A stretch of DNA of 64,000 nucleotides, taken from an uncultured Anaeroplasma sp. GTDB lineage: Bacteria > Bacillota_I > Bacilli_A > Acholeplasmatales > Anaeroplasmataceae. The translations under genes were made by a program, and so were the position numbers. This document shows positions 25,137-34,710 of this stretch, piece after piece (position 1 is the stretch's first letter; each line of letters starts with the position of its first letter). The notes beneath the pieces were generated by a model. That model saw only the letters and a program-made list of their open reading frames with translations. It was not told the DNA's origin and ran no database searches. The stretch spans positions 1 through 64,000 of the forward strand of contig CANQDJ010000002.1 of the NCBI GenBank assembly GCA_947592005.1. Reading direction: 5' to 3'.

Positions 25137-27647
25137 TCATTCGTCCAATTTATAAACAACAAATTCAACAAATAATTTAGTACCATTATACTTTTTTATT
25201 TCAACAAAATCCAATCCTGAATTTTCAATAATTTCCAATATTGTATTGTATTCCTTATCATCACAAAAAATAGAAACACTATTATTTTTGAATGATTCTT
25301 GATTTAATATAGAAGATAACTCTGAACAATTAAATATCGCTACATCGCAATATGTCAACTGGTTATAAAAATCCAAATATGGGGTGCTTTCTTCTACATT
25401 ATCTATTACCATATCCGAAGTATAGTATTCAATCATAGATACCGGCAAAAGGCAATAAATGAAAGATTTTATATAATTATGATTATTATCAAAACTTTTT
25501 TCAGGATCACTATAATACCATTTGCCATCTAACTTAATATAAACAAACTCATGAGAACCATAAAATCCATTTCCATCTTTTACAGAATTTATAGAATTTT
25601 TACCTATAAATTCATTCGCTTTAGCTAAAATATGCTTCGCTTCAATTCCTTCTAATTTTAATAAAATTAAATACGCCTTTGCATATCCGCTACATAACGC
25701 TTGTTTATCTATTAAGGCCCCTTCGGCAAAAAAACCTCTTTGAGTCGCTGGAATTTCATCTGGATATTCGTCCATATTATTAGAAAATACATTTGCTTGA
25801 TAATCATATACGACATTATCTCCAAACCATTTAAAAATAGCAAATATTTTTTCACATTTTGTCATATCATTTTTAATAATTTCTCTTAAAATATCTTTGG
25901 CATTATTTAAAACCATTTCTGCGGAAGAATCCGGAACACATTCTGGTAAATAATCATGTTCTAACGCATACCAAAGTTGCTGAGTATTCCAAATTTTTGC
26001 TTTCTTAGAATTGCTCTTATAAGCAAAATTATCAAAAGAAGGTTCCCTCGATTCTTTCGCAAGACTTTTAAATTCCAATGAATTATTATATCTGTTTTCC
26101 GCATGAATGTCCGATTGGTTTTTTACCGTTGCCATATCATAAGGTATTAGTTGTACAATTAAATAATCTTCATATTCAAAATATGTTTTAAGCCCAACTG
26201 CGCCTCTTATTAATTGACAAAGCCAATAAATCGTATTTTTAATTTGTGTGGAATCTTCATATTCAAAATTTATTTTAATTCTAAATTTATTTCTTTCAAA
26301 TAAATCTTTATCTATTTGATAAAAGGCATAATAATCCACAATATTTGCCAATTCATCATACGAATCTGCTTCAGTTAAACTATCCGGTGGAGTTAAAATT
26401 TTATTTTCATATTTTTGACTTAAAGAAGTTAAAAATTCTCTATCTTCTTTTATCCACATTTCATCATTCGTTAAAACCTCATTCAGTGCATTATGAATTT
26501 GTTCTACTTTATTTAATACGCTGTCGTAATTTTCACAATTTCTTATTTCATTTCCTTGAAGTTTTATAATTAAATGAATTTCATTTATTTGCTCTTCCCG
26601 ATATAAAGTTTCATCTAAATAATTATAAAGATCTTCAATATAGATTTCAATAATAGATTTTAAAGCATTTTCATCGCCGTTTTGAGCCCCCAAAACAAAA
26701 AGGTTTCTCTTTTCACTTAAAAACTTGGAATTTATTTGTTCTTTCGTCTTTAATTCTAGCATTTCATTTTTTATCATTAAACATTTGTTTTGATATTCAT
26801 TTATATATTGATTATCCATTTTGGAAGTATCTATTAAATTTAATAATTCTATATAGTATTGATTGATTAATTCCAATCGCTCTTCTTCATATAATTGATT
26901 AGAATTTTTTATCGAATCTATAATAATTTTATAATTATCTACTAATGCAGTAACCAATTCTTTTGTCGATAAAACCGCTAGTTGATTTTTAAAAGAAACA
27001 ATAATTTCTTTCAAAATCAAAACTTCATTATCTCTATAAGTTGTCATATCCTTATAATGGCTGATTTCTTCTATCGCTTCCGTTTTCATTTGTTCCAATT
27101 CTTCTTGATATAAATCTTGATCTGTTTTAATAAAATAAACTTCTATTTTATATCCACGAACATAATTGTCCACATCATTTTCAGTGGTAGCATTATTTAT
27201 TTTTTCAATATATTCGGATAGTATATTCTTTATTTGATTTACTTCATTTTTGCGATAATCTTCTAAAATTAAATATTTCGTAATATCATCTATATTCCTT
27301 TTTTTATACTCTTCAAAATTTTCTGTTAAATATTGTGATTTGGTTTTAAGATTTTTAATAAAATTTTCATATTTGGAAAAAATAGACTTCATTTGGTCTT
27401 CATTATCAGCATCATTAATTTCCGACTTCCCTTCAATTAAAATTTCTAAAAGCATAGTTTGTTCCTTTTCATAGTACAAATCTTCATTAAACAAATTATC
27501 CAATTTGTAAAAATATTCTTTTTTTAATTGATTTAAACCGTCCGTTTCTTCTACATTCGATTTTTCTGAAGTATACGATACCAACCCACAAGAAGTTAAA
27601 AAACATAAACAAAGAAAAATGCACATTAAAAAACATATTTTTTTCAT
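25137..27647 (-). CDS. Large lipoprotein with a C-terminal transglutaminase-like domain
   Basis: This 836-residue protein begins with a lipoprotein signal (KKICFLMCIFLCLCFLTSC, lipobox LTSC, Cys about 20), so it should be anchored on the outer face of the membrane. Residues 25-500 are acidic, helical and repetitive; pattern repeats such as NxxYxEELEQMK/NQLYEEERLEL suggest several copies of a three-helix unit. The C-terminal part is a transglutaminase/cysteine-protease-like fold, with candidate triad C652 (ALCSGYAKAY), H699 (SHEFVYIKL) and D714 (YSDPEKS). It lies 6 bases after the SGNH gene, inside the polysaccharide cluster. It may crosslink or cleave cell-surface proteins or act on the wall. 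The substrate is unknown. Confidence 0.75.
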   Translation of the reverse strand: MKKICFLMCIFLCLCFLTSCGLVSYTSEKSNVEETDGLNQLKKEYFYKLDNLFNEDLYYEKEQTMLLEILIEGKSEINDADNEDQMKSIFSKYENFIKNLKTKSQYLTENFEEYKKRNIDDITKYLILEDYRKNEVNQIKNILSEYIEKINNATTENDVDNYVRGYKIEVYFIKTDQDLYQEELEQMKTEAIEEISHYKDMTTYRDNEVLILKEIIVSFKNQLAVLSTKELVTALVDNYKIIIDSIKNSNQLYEEERLELINQYYIELLNLIDTSKMDNQYINEYQNKCLMIKNEMLELKTKEQINSKFLSEKRNLFVLGAQNGDENALKSIIEIYIEDLYNYLDETLYREEQINEIHLIIKLQGNEIRNCENYDSVLNKVEQIHNALNEVLTNDEMWIKEDREFLTSLSQKYENKILTPPDSLTEADSYDELANIVDYYAFYQIDKDLFERNKFRIKINFEYEDSTQIKNTIYWLCQLIRGAVGLKTYFEYEDYLIVQLIPYDMATVKNQSDIHAENRYNNSLEFKSLAKESREPSFDNFAYKSNSKKAKIWNTQQLWYALEHDYLPECVPDSSAEMVLNNAKDILREIIKNDMTKCEKIFAIFKWFGDNVVYDYQANVFSNNMDEYPDEIPATQRGFFAEGALIDKQALCSGYAKAYLILLKLEGIEAKHILAKANEFIGKNSINSVKDGNGFYGSHEFVYIKLDGKWYYSDPEKSFDNNHNYIKSFIYCLLPVSMIEYYTSDMVIDNVEESTPYLDFYNQLTYCDVAIFNCSELSSILNQESFKNNSVSIFCDDKEYNTILEIIENSGLDFVEIKKYNGTKLFVEFVVYKLDE

Positions 27648-27653
27648 TTATTA

Positions 27654-29117
27654 CTACCCCCTTTCAAAATAAACAAAATAATTTAGATACTTTGTCCAAG
27701 TATATCCGGTAGTATAATTCGAATCTTTGGGAATATATATTTTTATATTTTTGTAAGTTCCATACAATAAATCGGAAGAGGCAGGAACAATTCCGTTGCC
27801 GTCTTTGGCAAACAAATATATTTTTTCTAAATTTATACACCCATTAAAACACTTGTCATCTAATTGTTTATAAGTTAACCCTATATATATTTCTTTAAGA
27901 TGAATGCACCCATATAAGGCATCAGCATTTATTACCGTAATATTTTTCCCTTGATAAGTGGACGGTAAAATAATTTTTTCAATATCTTTATATTCTTCTT
28001 TAATTGACGTGATTTGATAAGACGATCCGATTAATCTATAATTAAAATAATCAACATAATCATTATTCGGTTCGCCATTATAATCATCAAAAGACACCTT
28101 TTCTGTGTTTATATCCGGTTCTATAACTTCCGGTTCATCTATAGAAGGCGGGTTCGGCAACTCCGTATCCATATTCTTATATCCTAATTTGGATTTAAGG
28201 TTTTCGATTAATAGTGTTGTATAATAAATTGCCCCGATAGAATTCAAATGAAAATTCGTATCATAAAAATAGCGATAATCCATAATACAATCTTCCAAAT
28301 TCATTAACAACTCGCAATTTAATTCCGAAAACAGTTTTTGATTAAATTCCTCCCTTTTTTCTTTAGAAGAAATTACCGCCCGATCATTACATGGAGAAAA
28401 ATTAAAATACATTTTGGCTTTTTTTCTATTTACATAATCACAATATTGATTTACATAATTAAAAAAATCTTCATTATACAAATCTTCTACATTAATATCC
28501 ATCGTAGAATCTACACCGTTATTCATAATATTATTCGGTCTATCAATTAAAATATCTCCATATTGATTAAATGAATCATGTCGATAAATTCCGATAGGAT
28601 TCGGGGCAGTATTGTTTTGAGCATATTCCATTTTATTTCTTGCAAATTTATAATAATTATAAAATAAATCCAAATTGTTTGATGCCGATAAAAATCGATA
28701 TTTGAATGTAAATCCGTCACATGCCTCCAAAACAGCAGTCGGATTAAAATACAATGAATAGGTTTGACTGCTTAATTCCGGAGAAAGTATAACAATATCC
28801 CCTTCATTTATATTAACCTTTGACGTATCCATCATAAATTTTGTTCCTAAAGTAGCATACAATCCATAATCGACTACTTTATATTCCGGTAACTCCGCTT
28901 CAATCAAATCACTTCGTAACCCGAAGGGAAGACTGGATCCTCCCACAAATATAATCTTCTTTTCATTTGTATTACTTAATAATTCATACTTATCATTCAA
29001 TTCTGCCAAATAGGTGTTTTTATACTGATTTTCCGTTTTTTCTACAACGAAAAAAACAACAATAAACGGAGATATAAATAATAAAATGAGCAGTATAAAT
29101 TTTAATATTTTTTTCAT
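27654..29117 (-). CDS. SGNH-hydrolase-like polysaccharide O-acyltransferase partner with C-terminal leucine-rich repeats
   Basis: This 487-residue protein has an N-terminal membrane anchor (about 1-25) and then an extracellular SGNH-like domain: KIIFVGGSSLPFGLRSD (nucleophile Ser near 61-62) and, later, DTNFHLNSIG, giving the DxxH pair. This is the AlgJ/DltD-like layout that partners MBOAT proteins. The last 130 residues are BspA-type LRR_5 repeats (IILPSTYQGKNITVINADALYGC, IHLKEIYIG, CFNGCINLEKIYLF), an unusual addition. ATG 29117 has GGAGG upstream and is preferred over 29132. It follows the MBOAT gene by 23 bases and is therefore likely its periplasmic-side acetyl acceptor or transferase. 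Confidence 0.75.
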   Translation of the reverse strand: MKKILKFILLILLFISPFIVVFFVVEKTENQYKNTYLAELNDKYELLSNTNEKKIIFVGGSSLPFGLRSDLIEAELPEYKVVDYGLYATLGTKFMMDTSKVNINEGDIVILSPELSSQTYSLYFNPTAVLEACDGFTFKYRFLSASNNLDLFYNYYKFARNKMEYAQNNTAPNPIGIYRHDSFNQYGDILIDRPNNIMNNGVDSTMDINVEDLYNEDFFNYVNQYCDYVNRKKAKMYFNFSPCNDRAVISSKEKREEFNQKLFSELNCELLMNLEDCIMDYRYFYDTNFHLNSIGAIYYTTLLIENLKSKLGYKNMDTELPNPPSIDEPEVIEPDINTEKVSFDDYNGEPNNDYVDYFNYRLIGSSYQITSIKEEYKDIEKIILPSTYQGKNITVINADALYGCIHLKEIYIGLTYKQLDDKCFNGCINLEKIYLFAKDGNGIVPASSDLLYGTYKNIKIYIPKDSNYTTGYTWTKYLNYFVYFERG

Positions 29118-29140
29118 ATCTTCCTCCAACATTCCATAAT

Positions 29141-30619
29141 TTAAAATTGAAAATATATAAAAGAACTACCGATTTCAGAGGCTTGTAAATACACCCACGC
29201 TCCGAAAACAAACCATAGTAGTATTAAATACGTCGTAAAGCGTATTATAGAATTGTTCAATATCTTTATTCCATTGTTTTCAATATTTTTCAATCCGTTT
29301 ATAATTTGCAAAATCAACAATATAAAAATAATATAGACCATCACCGAGAATGAAAAATTAAGATTGGTAAAAGTACTCTTTATAAAATCTTTGTCAAACC
29401 TATAATCAGTAAAAAGTTTCCCAACAGCCGTAAATGCATCATTTATCGTGTTGGCCCTGAAGAAAATCCATGTAAAAGAAACTAACCCAAACGTTACGAT
29501 TATCCGTAGACCAGAAATACATTTCCCGTTTGGATCTATTTTTAATTTTTTCCAAAAATTATCTCTATATTTTAATGTAAGAACTCCGATAATTTGAAGA
29601 CACCCATGTAATAATCCCCAAATAATAAAATTATAACTTGCCCCATGCCATATTCCGGAAACAAGAAATACAATTAAAATATTTATAATCCATCTAATTT
29701 TTGATACTCTGCTTCCACCTAAAGGAAAATAAATATAATCTCTTAACCATCTCGATAAAGAAATATGCCACCTATTCCAAAATTCTTTAATGCTTTTAGA
29801 ACGATACGGTTCGTTAAAATTTTCTGTTAAATTTACACCGAAAAGTTTTGCACAACCGATAGCGATGTCGCTATATCCGGAAAAATCACATAAAATTTGA
29901 AAAGAAAATAAAACTGTTCCGATTAAAATCATTAATCCGTTAGCATTATTAATATCATTATAAACTATATTGACATATATTCCGATTATATCTGCAATCG
30001 CTATTTTTTTAAAAAACCCGATAAGCATATATCTAAAGGCTCCGGAATAGTCTACTTCTTTAATTTTGACTTCTCGATTTTTTAATTGTGGCAATAAATC
30101 CGCAGGCCTTTCAATCGGGCCGGCGACAAGTTGCGGAAAAAAACTTACAAACAATGCATAATATCCAAAATGTTTTTCCGCTTTCATTTTCCCATTATAT
30201 ATATCTATTACATAAGAGGCTGTTTGAAAAGTATAAAAAGAAATTCCGACCGGCAACAATATATCAAAATAACCATGAATAAAATTCCCTGTAAAAATAT
30301 GGACTATATCTTTATAAATATCATATAAAAAATTAAAATATTTAAAAAAGATTAATACTCCAAAACACAACAAACATACTATTAGAAGAAATGATTTTTT
30401 TATTTTTGGTTTATCTTTATATTTTTCAATTAAAAGCCCACCGACATAAGAAATTATCGTTGTAAATAAAATCAAAAAAATCAATTTCCAATTCCAATAC
30501 ATATAAAAAAAATAACTGGACATCAATAAAACGAGCCATTTGAATTTTTTAGGAAATAACCAATATAAAATAAAAACACAAGGTAAAAATATTAAAAATT
30601 CAATCGAATTAAATACCAT
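29141..30619 (-). CDS. MBOAT family O-acyltransferase (AlgI-like)
   Basis: This 492-residue polytopic membrane protein has about ten hydrophobic segments. It has the MBOAT signatures LLPVGISFYTFQTASYVID, PQLVAGPIERPADLLPQ, CDFSGYSDIAIG, LTENFNEPYRSKSIKEFWNRWHISLS and the catalytic His in VSGIWHGASYNFIIWG. AlgI-like proteins pass acyl groups across the membrane to a partner SGNH protein that acylates surface polysaccharide. The partner gene follows at once. The usual length is 460-500. A stretch of AT-rich DNA (30620-30903) separates it from araD. Confidence 0.92.
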   Translation of the reverse strand: MVFNSIEFLIFLPCVFILYWLFPKKFKWLVLLMSSYFFYMYWNWKLIFLILFTTIISYVGGLLIEKYKDKPKIKKSFLLIVCLLCFGVLIFFKYFNFLYDIYKDIVHIFTGNFIHGYFDILLPVGISFYTFQTASYVIDIYNGKMKAEKHFGYYALFVSFFPQLVAGPIERPADLLPQLKNREVKIKEVDYSGAFRYMLIGFFKKIAIADIIGIYVNIVYNDINNANGLMILIGTVLFSFQILCDFSGYSDIAIGCAKLFGVNLTENFNEPYRSKSIKEFWNRWHISLSRWLRDYIYFPLGGSRVSKIRWIINILIVFLVSGIWHGASYNFIIWGLLHGCLQIIGVLTLKYRDNFWKKLKIDPNGKCISGLRIIVTFGLVSFTWIFFRANTINDAFTAVGKLFTDYRFDKDFIKSTFTNLNFSFSVMVYIIFILLILQIINGLKNIENNGIKILNNSIIRFTTYLILLWFVFGAWVYLQASEIGSSFIYFQF

Positions 30620-30903
30620 TTTTCTTCACCTCGTTCTATTTTTTATTTAGCAAACAAATTATAATTCTTATATTTATCAAATTCCATATTTACACATTAT
30701 ATTTATTTTTTATTTATTGCTTTATATATAAAATTCGATTTGTTGTTCGAATTTCATTTTTTTTAAAAACTAAATTCAAAAATCAAAACCAAATTCAAAT
30801 TTTATTCTTTTTTCTATTTTAATTTTATTTAAATAAAAAAATCAATGCCTTTGTATAATAACGCAATATTTTTGTAAAAAAAAAGTAAAATTCATAAAAG
30901 AAT
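30620..30903. other. AT-rich intergenic region upstream of the MBOAT gene
   Basis: It holds no open frame worth keeping. It has many A and T runs, a terminator-like hairpin at its right edge, and TATA-like boxes that may start transcription of the MBOAT-SGNH-transglutaminase genes. I find no confident -35. Confidence 0.4.
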
Positions 30904-30905
30904 TT
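30888..30905 (-). terminator. Weak terminator at the end of araD
   Basis: On the minus strand AAATTC pairs with GAATTT around six bases, then a T-rich run of at least eight follows. The stem overlaps the araD stop codon and is short and AT-only. Confidence 0.45.
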
Positions 30906-31602
30906 ATACTTTTTGACCATAGTATGCATTTTTCCCATGTTTACGATTATAATGTTTTTGTAAAATGGATTTTGGCATTTTTGCCGATGGATTTAAAATA
31001 ACTGTTTTTAAATTCATTTCCGCTATCGTTTCTAATGCCTTTGCATTAAAAACTGCTTCTTCTGCGGTCGAACCCCAAGTAAAAGGTCCGTGATTTTTAA
31101 CCAAAATGGCCGGAATAGCAGAAACGTCTACATTCGCCTGTTTCAAAGTTTCCACTATGACTTTTCCTGTGTTTTTCTCATAATCCGTAAGTATTTCATT
31201 TGGGTTTAAATCTCTCGAACATAAGATGTCCCCACAAAAATAATCTGCTTGCGTTGTTCCTAATGCTTGAATCGGCAACCCCGCTTGAGCAAATGCTACG
31301 GCATTAATTGAGTGCGTATGAGCGATTCCTCCAATATTAGGAAAAGTTTTATAAATTTCCAAATGTGTCAATGTGTCAGATGATGGTTTATATTTACCCT
31401 CAACAACATTGCCTGTAAGCAAGTCTACAACAACCATATCTTCGGGTTTCAAATTGGTATATTCGATTCCAGATGGTTTAATAACAACCAAATTTTTTTC
31501 TCTGTCGATTTGAGATACATTTCCCCAAGTAAATATAACCAAACCATATTCAACCAATTTTATATTGGCTTTCCAAACTTCTTTTTTTAGTTCCTCCAGC
31601 AT
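30904..31602 (-). CDS. araD: L-ribulose-5-phosphate 4-epimerase
   Basis: This 232-residue class II aldolase-family epimerase interconverts L-ribulose 5-phosphate and D-xylulose 5-phosphate. Similarity to the E. coli enzyme is high along the length: TWGNVSQID, IKPSGIEY, KPSSDTLTHLEIYKTFP, HTHS (zinc ligands), DYFCGDILCSRDL, LVKNHGPFTWG (zinc His) and the end HYNRKHGKNAYYGQ. There are no other arabinose catabolic genes near it. It overlaps nothing but lies 1 base after an SDR gene and next to a CTP-type nucleotidyltransferase. It may therefore feed a pentose phosphate into a nucleotide-activated surface sugar or pentitol rather than serve catabolism. Confidence 0.93.
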   Translation of the reverse strand: MLEELKKEVWKANIKLVEYGLVIFTWGNVSQIDREKNLVVIKPSGIEYTNLKPEDMVVVDLLTGNVVEGKYKPSSDTLTHLEIYKTFPNIGGIAHTHSINAVAFAQAGLPIQALGTTQADYFCGDILCSRDLNPNEILTDYEKNTGKVIVETLKQANVDVSAIPAILVKNHGPFTWGSTAEEAVFNAKALETIAEMNLKTVILNPSAKMPKSILQKHYNRKHGKNAYYGQKV

Positions 31603-31603
31603 T

Positions 31604-32629
31604 TTAATTTACCTCTTTTAAAATTTTTAATGTTTCTTCTACACCATGATAAATATCATAGCTTGCCTGCCAGCCGAGTTGTTCTAATTTTTGACTGTCC
31701 AAAATACAATTTTGTGGTTTAGAAAAGCCCTTTTGTTCAACTGCATTCGGGTTTTCATATACAATATTTTTCCCTGCAAGATTTGAAATTAACTGTGCCA
31801 ATTCATAAATACTCACTATTGATTTTTTATTTGAAATATTATATACTTCTCCTTTTTCTCCTTTAAATAAAGCCATTAAAATTGCACTAACCGCATCAAT
31901 TACATAACAATAACTTCTTATTTGTTCTCCTTTGCTTTTCAAAACTATATCCTTAGATTGAATTGCAGAATTTAAAAACTGGGCGTGTGCTTTAGAATCA
32001 TCTTTTTTCATAGTAGGGCCATAAATACTACATAATCGAACAATTACAGCATTGACTCCGTATTCTTCTACATAACTTTTAATCAATATTTCGGCCGTTC
32101 TCTTGCTTTCAGGATAGCAAGCCCGTATTTGATTGAAATCAATCCTCCCAAAATCCGATTCTAAATAAATATCCTTTTCCAACTTCCCATAAACTTCAAA
32201 GGTAGAAGTATAAAGTAATCTGGTTTGAGTATGGGTTTGACAATATTTTAACATATTATTTGTTCCAATAACATTGATTAAACTTGTTTCAACTGGGTGC
32301 AACGCATAAGAAACAGGATCCGCATAACTTGCAGTATGGATAATGTAATCAAAATCTACATTGGTAATAAATGGATTGCATATATTCTGCTCAATAAAAT
32401 GAAGATACTTGTCTTCTCCAAATCTTTCTTTTAAATCCTCCTTATGCAAATCCAAAGCATAAATAGTATAAGAGTACCCTTTTTTATTTGCCGACATCAA
32501 AACATCTATTATGCAAGATCCTATTAATCCGCAAGCCCCTGTAACCAAAATAGAGGCCTTAGTACAATTAATACAATATGGTAGATTTTCAATCGCTTTT
32601 TTGTATGTAGTACTTTGATAAAATTTCAT
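31604..32629 (-). CDS. Extended short-chain dehydrogenase (nucleotide-sugar epimerase/dehydratase-like)
   Basis: This 341-residue protein has the NAD-binding motif TGACGLIGS near residue 31, YIIHTASYADP, the active-site Ser/Thr strand LLYTSTFEVYG, and YPESKR as the YxxxK pair. The C-terminal half reads as an extended SDR (RLCSIYGPTM, SYCYVIDAVSAIL, VYNISNKKSI). It resembles UDP-glucuronate decarboxylase-like proteins. Here it lies between araD and a TarI/IspD-like gene, so it may be a reductase or epimerase on a pentose phosphate or CDP-sugar. That is inferred from context. The preceding 30 residues before the Gly motif are an unusual N-terminal extension. Confidence 0.75.
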   Translation of the reverse strand: MKFYQSTTYKKAIENLPYCINCTKASILVTGACGLIGSCIIDVLMSANKKGYSYTIYALDLHKEDLKERFGEDKYLHFIEQNICNPFITNVDFDYIIHTASYADPVSYALHPVETSLINVIGTNNMLKYCQTHTQTRLLYTSTFEVYGKLEKDIYLESDFGRIDFNQIRACYPESKRTAEILIKSYVEEYGVNAVIVRLCSIYGPTMKKDDSKAHAQFLNSAIQSKDIVLKSKGEQIRSYCYVIDAVSAILMALFKGEKGEVYNISNKKSIVSIYELAQLISNLAGKNIVYENPNAVEQKGFSKPQNCILDSQKLEQLGWQASYDIYHGVEETLKILKEVN

Positions 32630-32651
32630 TTTGTTTCTCCTTTAAAATAAA

Positions 32652-33368
32652 TTAATGTAGCCAGTTCTCTTTTCTTGCTTCTAATAATGCTTTAAATATT
32701 TCAACATCTTCAACAGTCGTTATCTTTAAATTTTTTTCAGATCCCTGTGACATATATAATTTTTTACCCAACTCAATATATAAAGTACATGAAGCGACAG
32801 AATTTGTAATTCCTTTTTCCAGTGCTTCTTTATGTACTTTCATAATATCTTTAATAAAAAAAGATTGTGGCGTTTGTGTTATTTTTAAATTATCCCTAGA
32901 TACTTGTTCCGTCGTAGATACTGAATCATACGTTTTTAACATTGCTGCAGTACACGGAACTACAGTAATCGCATTCCCATACTTACGACAGATTTTAATG
33001 TTTTCACTAATAACTTCTTCACTTACCATAGGCCGTATAGCATCATGTATTAAAACTATATCATCTTCATCATTATGTCGAGAAAAAATATCTTTTAATC
33101 CATTAAGGATAGACTGTTGGCCATTCACACCACCTGACACAACGTTTTCTAGTTTGGCAATTCCAAATTGCTTAGCATAAGCCCGTACTATTTCATGCCA
33201 CCCATCTAAACAAACTATTTCTATACCATCTATTTGAGGGTGTCGCTGAAAGGCTTCCATTGTATAAACAAATATTGGTTTATCTTTTACATTGAGAAAT
33301 TGTTTGGGTATGTCCTGCCCCATTCTTGCTCCTACTCCTCCAGCAATTATTAATGCAATGTTTTTCAT
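32652..33368 (-). CDS. IspD/TarI-like cytidylyltransferase
   Basis: This 238-residue enzyme is of the IspD/TarI superfamily. The Gly-rich loop AGGVGARMGQDIPKQFL (about 10-26), HDAIRPMV and the closing LKITTVEDVEIF are the CTP- and product-binding motifs. IspD proper makes CDP-ME for isoprenoids and TarI makes CDP-ribitol; the sequence alone does not separate them. The surrounding araD, SDR and glycerophosphotransferase-like genes favour a surface CDP-polyol. ATG 33368 follows AGGAGG; an open frame continues to 33398 but overlaps the ribosome site. It lies 17 bases after the previous gene. Confidence 0.82.
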   Translation of the reverse strand: MKNIALIIAGGVGARMGQDIPKQFLNVKDKPIFVYTMEAFQRHPQIDGIEIVCLDGWHEIVRAYAKQFGIAKLENVVSGGVNGQQSILNGLKDIFSRHNDEDDIVLIHDAIRPMVSEEVISENIKICRKYGNAITVVPCTAAMLKTYDSVSTTEQVSRDNLKITQTPQSFFIKDIMKVHKEALEKGITNSVASCTLYIELGKKLYMSQGSEKNLKITTVEDVEIFKALLEARKENWLH

Positions 33369-33385
33369 GTTTGTTCTCCTCCTAT

Positions 33386-34642
33386 TTATTTTTTCCATTT
33401 ATGACAGAAATCAAACAAAATCTTTTCCAATCTTTCATTTGTTCCTTGAAAACTTTGTTGAAATTTTTTACAATATTCTTCTCTTTCTTCTTTCAAAGGG
33501 TCTACTCCATTTTTTAAATCATTTACAAATCTTAACAAATCTTCTTCCGAATAAGCATTATAAAATACATGTTCACAAAAATCCATTCCTATACTATTCA
33601 AAATATCTTTTGTTTTGTTATGGCAAAAAATTATTGGTTTACCGGTAAACATAAATTCCGGAATTATTGAAGAAACATCTGTAATTAATAAATCCGCTCT
33701 AAAAAAATTTGATAAATATTCTTTCCCATTATCATAGTAAGAATTATTACTATTGGATAATCTTTGTAAATAATATTCTTTTTTCTCTTCGGATAATAAT
33801 CCACAAGAAACATAATTAGATAGTGCATAAGGATGCGGTCTAAAAATAAAAGAATATCCTTCTTTATCAACAAATAAATCAAATAACAAATCAATATAGT
33901 TAAAAAAATTTGACCCTCCGGCATTCTCGTCCGTTGTCCATCTCGGAGTCCATATTACTTTAAATTTATCTATATCCGTAAAAAAATGCTTTCCATTAAT
34001 GTACTGTGGCAAATTTTCATACAAATCTTCAAAATATGGATATCCAACATTATATGAAAATTGAATTTCCCTTTTAATATTTCTTTTATGCGTTTGAATA
34101 AAATAATTATGTGAATAATCATTATCACTAAACAAAAGAGATAAATAATCCGCAAACCATTTATTCAAGTTTATATTTCCTATTGTCATCAACGAATATC
34201 CATATGGTATTAATGCGGTTTTACAAGTTTTAATCATTTTGGGGGGTCTTAATTCCTTAGGTAAGTAATCATTATACGGCCTTGAATAAAACAAAATATC
34301 AGGTTTTAACTCTTTTGTAACTTTTTTATAATATTTTATAAATTTAATATCATGTTCTTTGGCAAATTGCTCAAATACCGTATTATCGATTATTCCCTCA
34401 TCTTCTAAAATTAATAAAGTAATCAAAAATCTTTCATTTGAATGTAATTTTAAAACAAACGATCTTTGCTTGTCCCAAATGTGCTGACATTGACAAACAA
34501 ATACAACATGAATTTTATCATTAAAATTAAGTTTCTTTTTTAGATTGTGATTTGTTATTAAAATTTCAAAAGGTCTTCTCATAATAAAAATTATTTTTCT
34601 ACAAGCCTTATAACAAAAATTAAATATTTTTTTTATTATCAT
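33386..34642 (-). CDS. CDP-glycerol glycerophosphotransferase family protein
   Basis: This 418-residue protein belongs to the TagB/TagF/TarF family, which transfers polyol phosphates from CDP-polyols onto a lipid-linked or polysaccharide acceptor at the inner face of the membrane. Signatures are KVIWTPRWTTDE, FIFRPHPYAL and LLITDVSSIIPEFMFTGKPIIFCHN. The N-terminal 30 residues are basic and amphipathic, in line with membrane association. With the cytidylyltransferase and araD/SDR genes directly downstream, it is the likely user of the CDP-polyol they make. The donor (glycerol, ribitol, arabinitol or other) cannot be read. Confidence 0.85.
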   Translation of the reverse strand: MIIKKIFNFCYKACRKIIFIMRRPFEILITNHNLKKKLNFNDKIHVVFVCQCQHIWDKQRSFVLKLHSNERFLITLLILEDEGIIDNTVFEQFAKEHDIKFIKYYKKVTKELKPDILFYSRPYNDYLPKELRPPKMIKTCKTALIPYGYSLMTIGNINLNKWFADYLSLLFSDNDYSHNYFIQTHKRNIKREIQFSYNVGYPYFEDLYENLPQYINGKHFFTDIDKFKVIWTPRWTTDENAGGSNFFNYIDLLFDLFVDKEGYSFIFRPHPYALSNYVSCGLLSEEKKEYYLQRLSNSNNSYYDNGKEYLSNFFRADLLITDVSSIIPEFMFTGKPIIFCHNKTKDILNSIGMDFCEHVFYNAYSEEDLLRFVNDLKNGVDPLKEEREEYCKKFQQSFQGTNERLEKILFDFCHKWKK

Positions 34643-34710
34643 GCCTTCAACTCCACTTCATTAATTTTTGATAACCCATCGGTTTCAATCCACAAACTAT
34701 TTTTAAATAT

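Noticed and set aside
34241-34246. G6 run as a second contingency site
   Set aside because: Six bases within the middle of a conserved coding frame, with no frame change needed for a normal product, is not enough.
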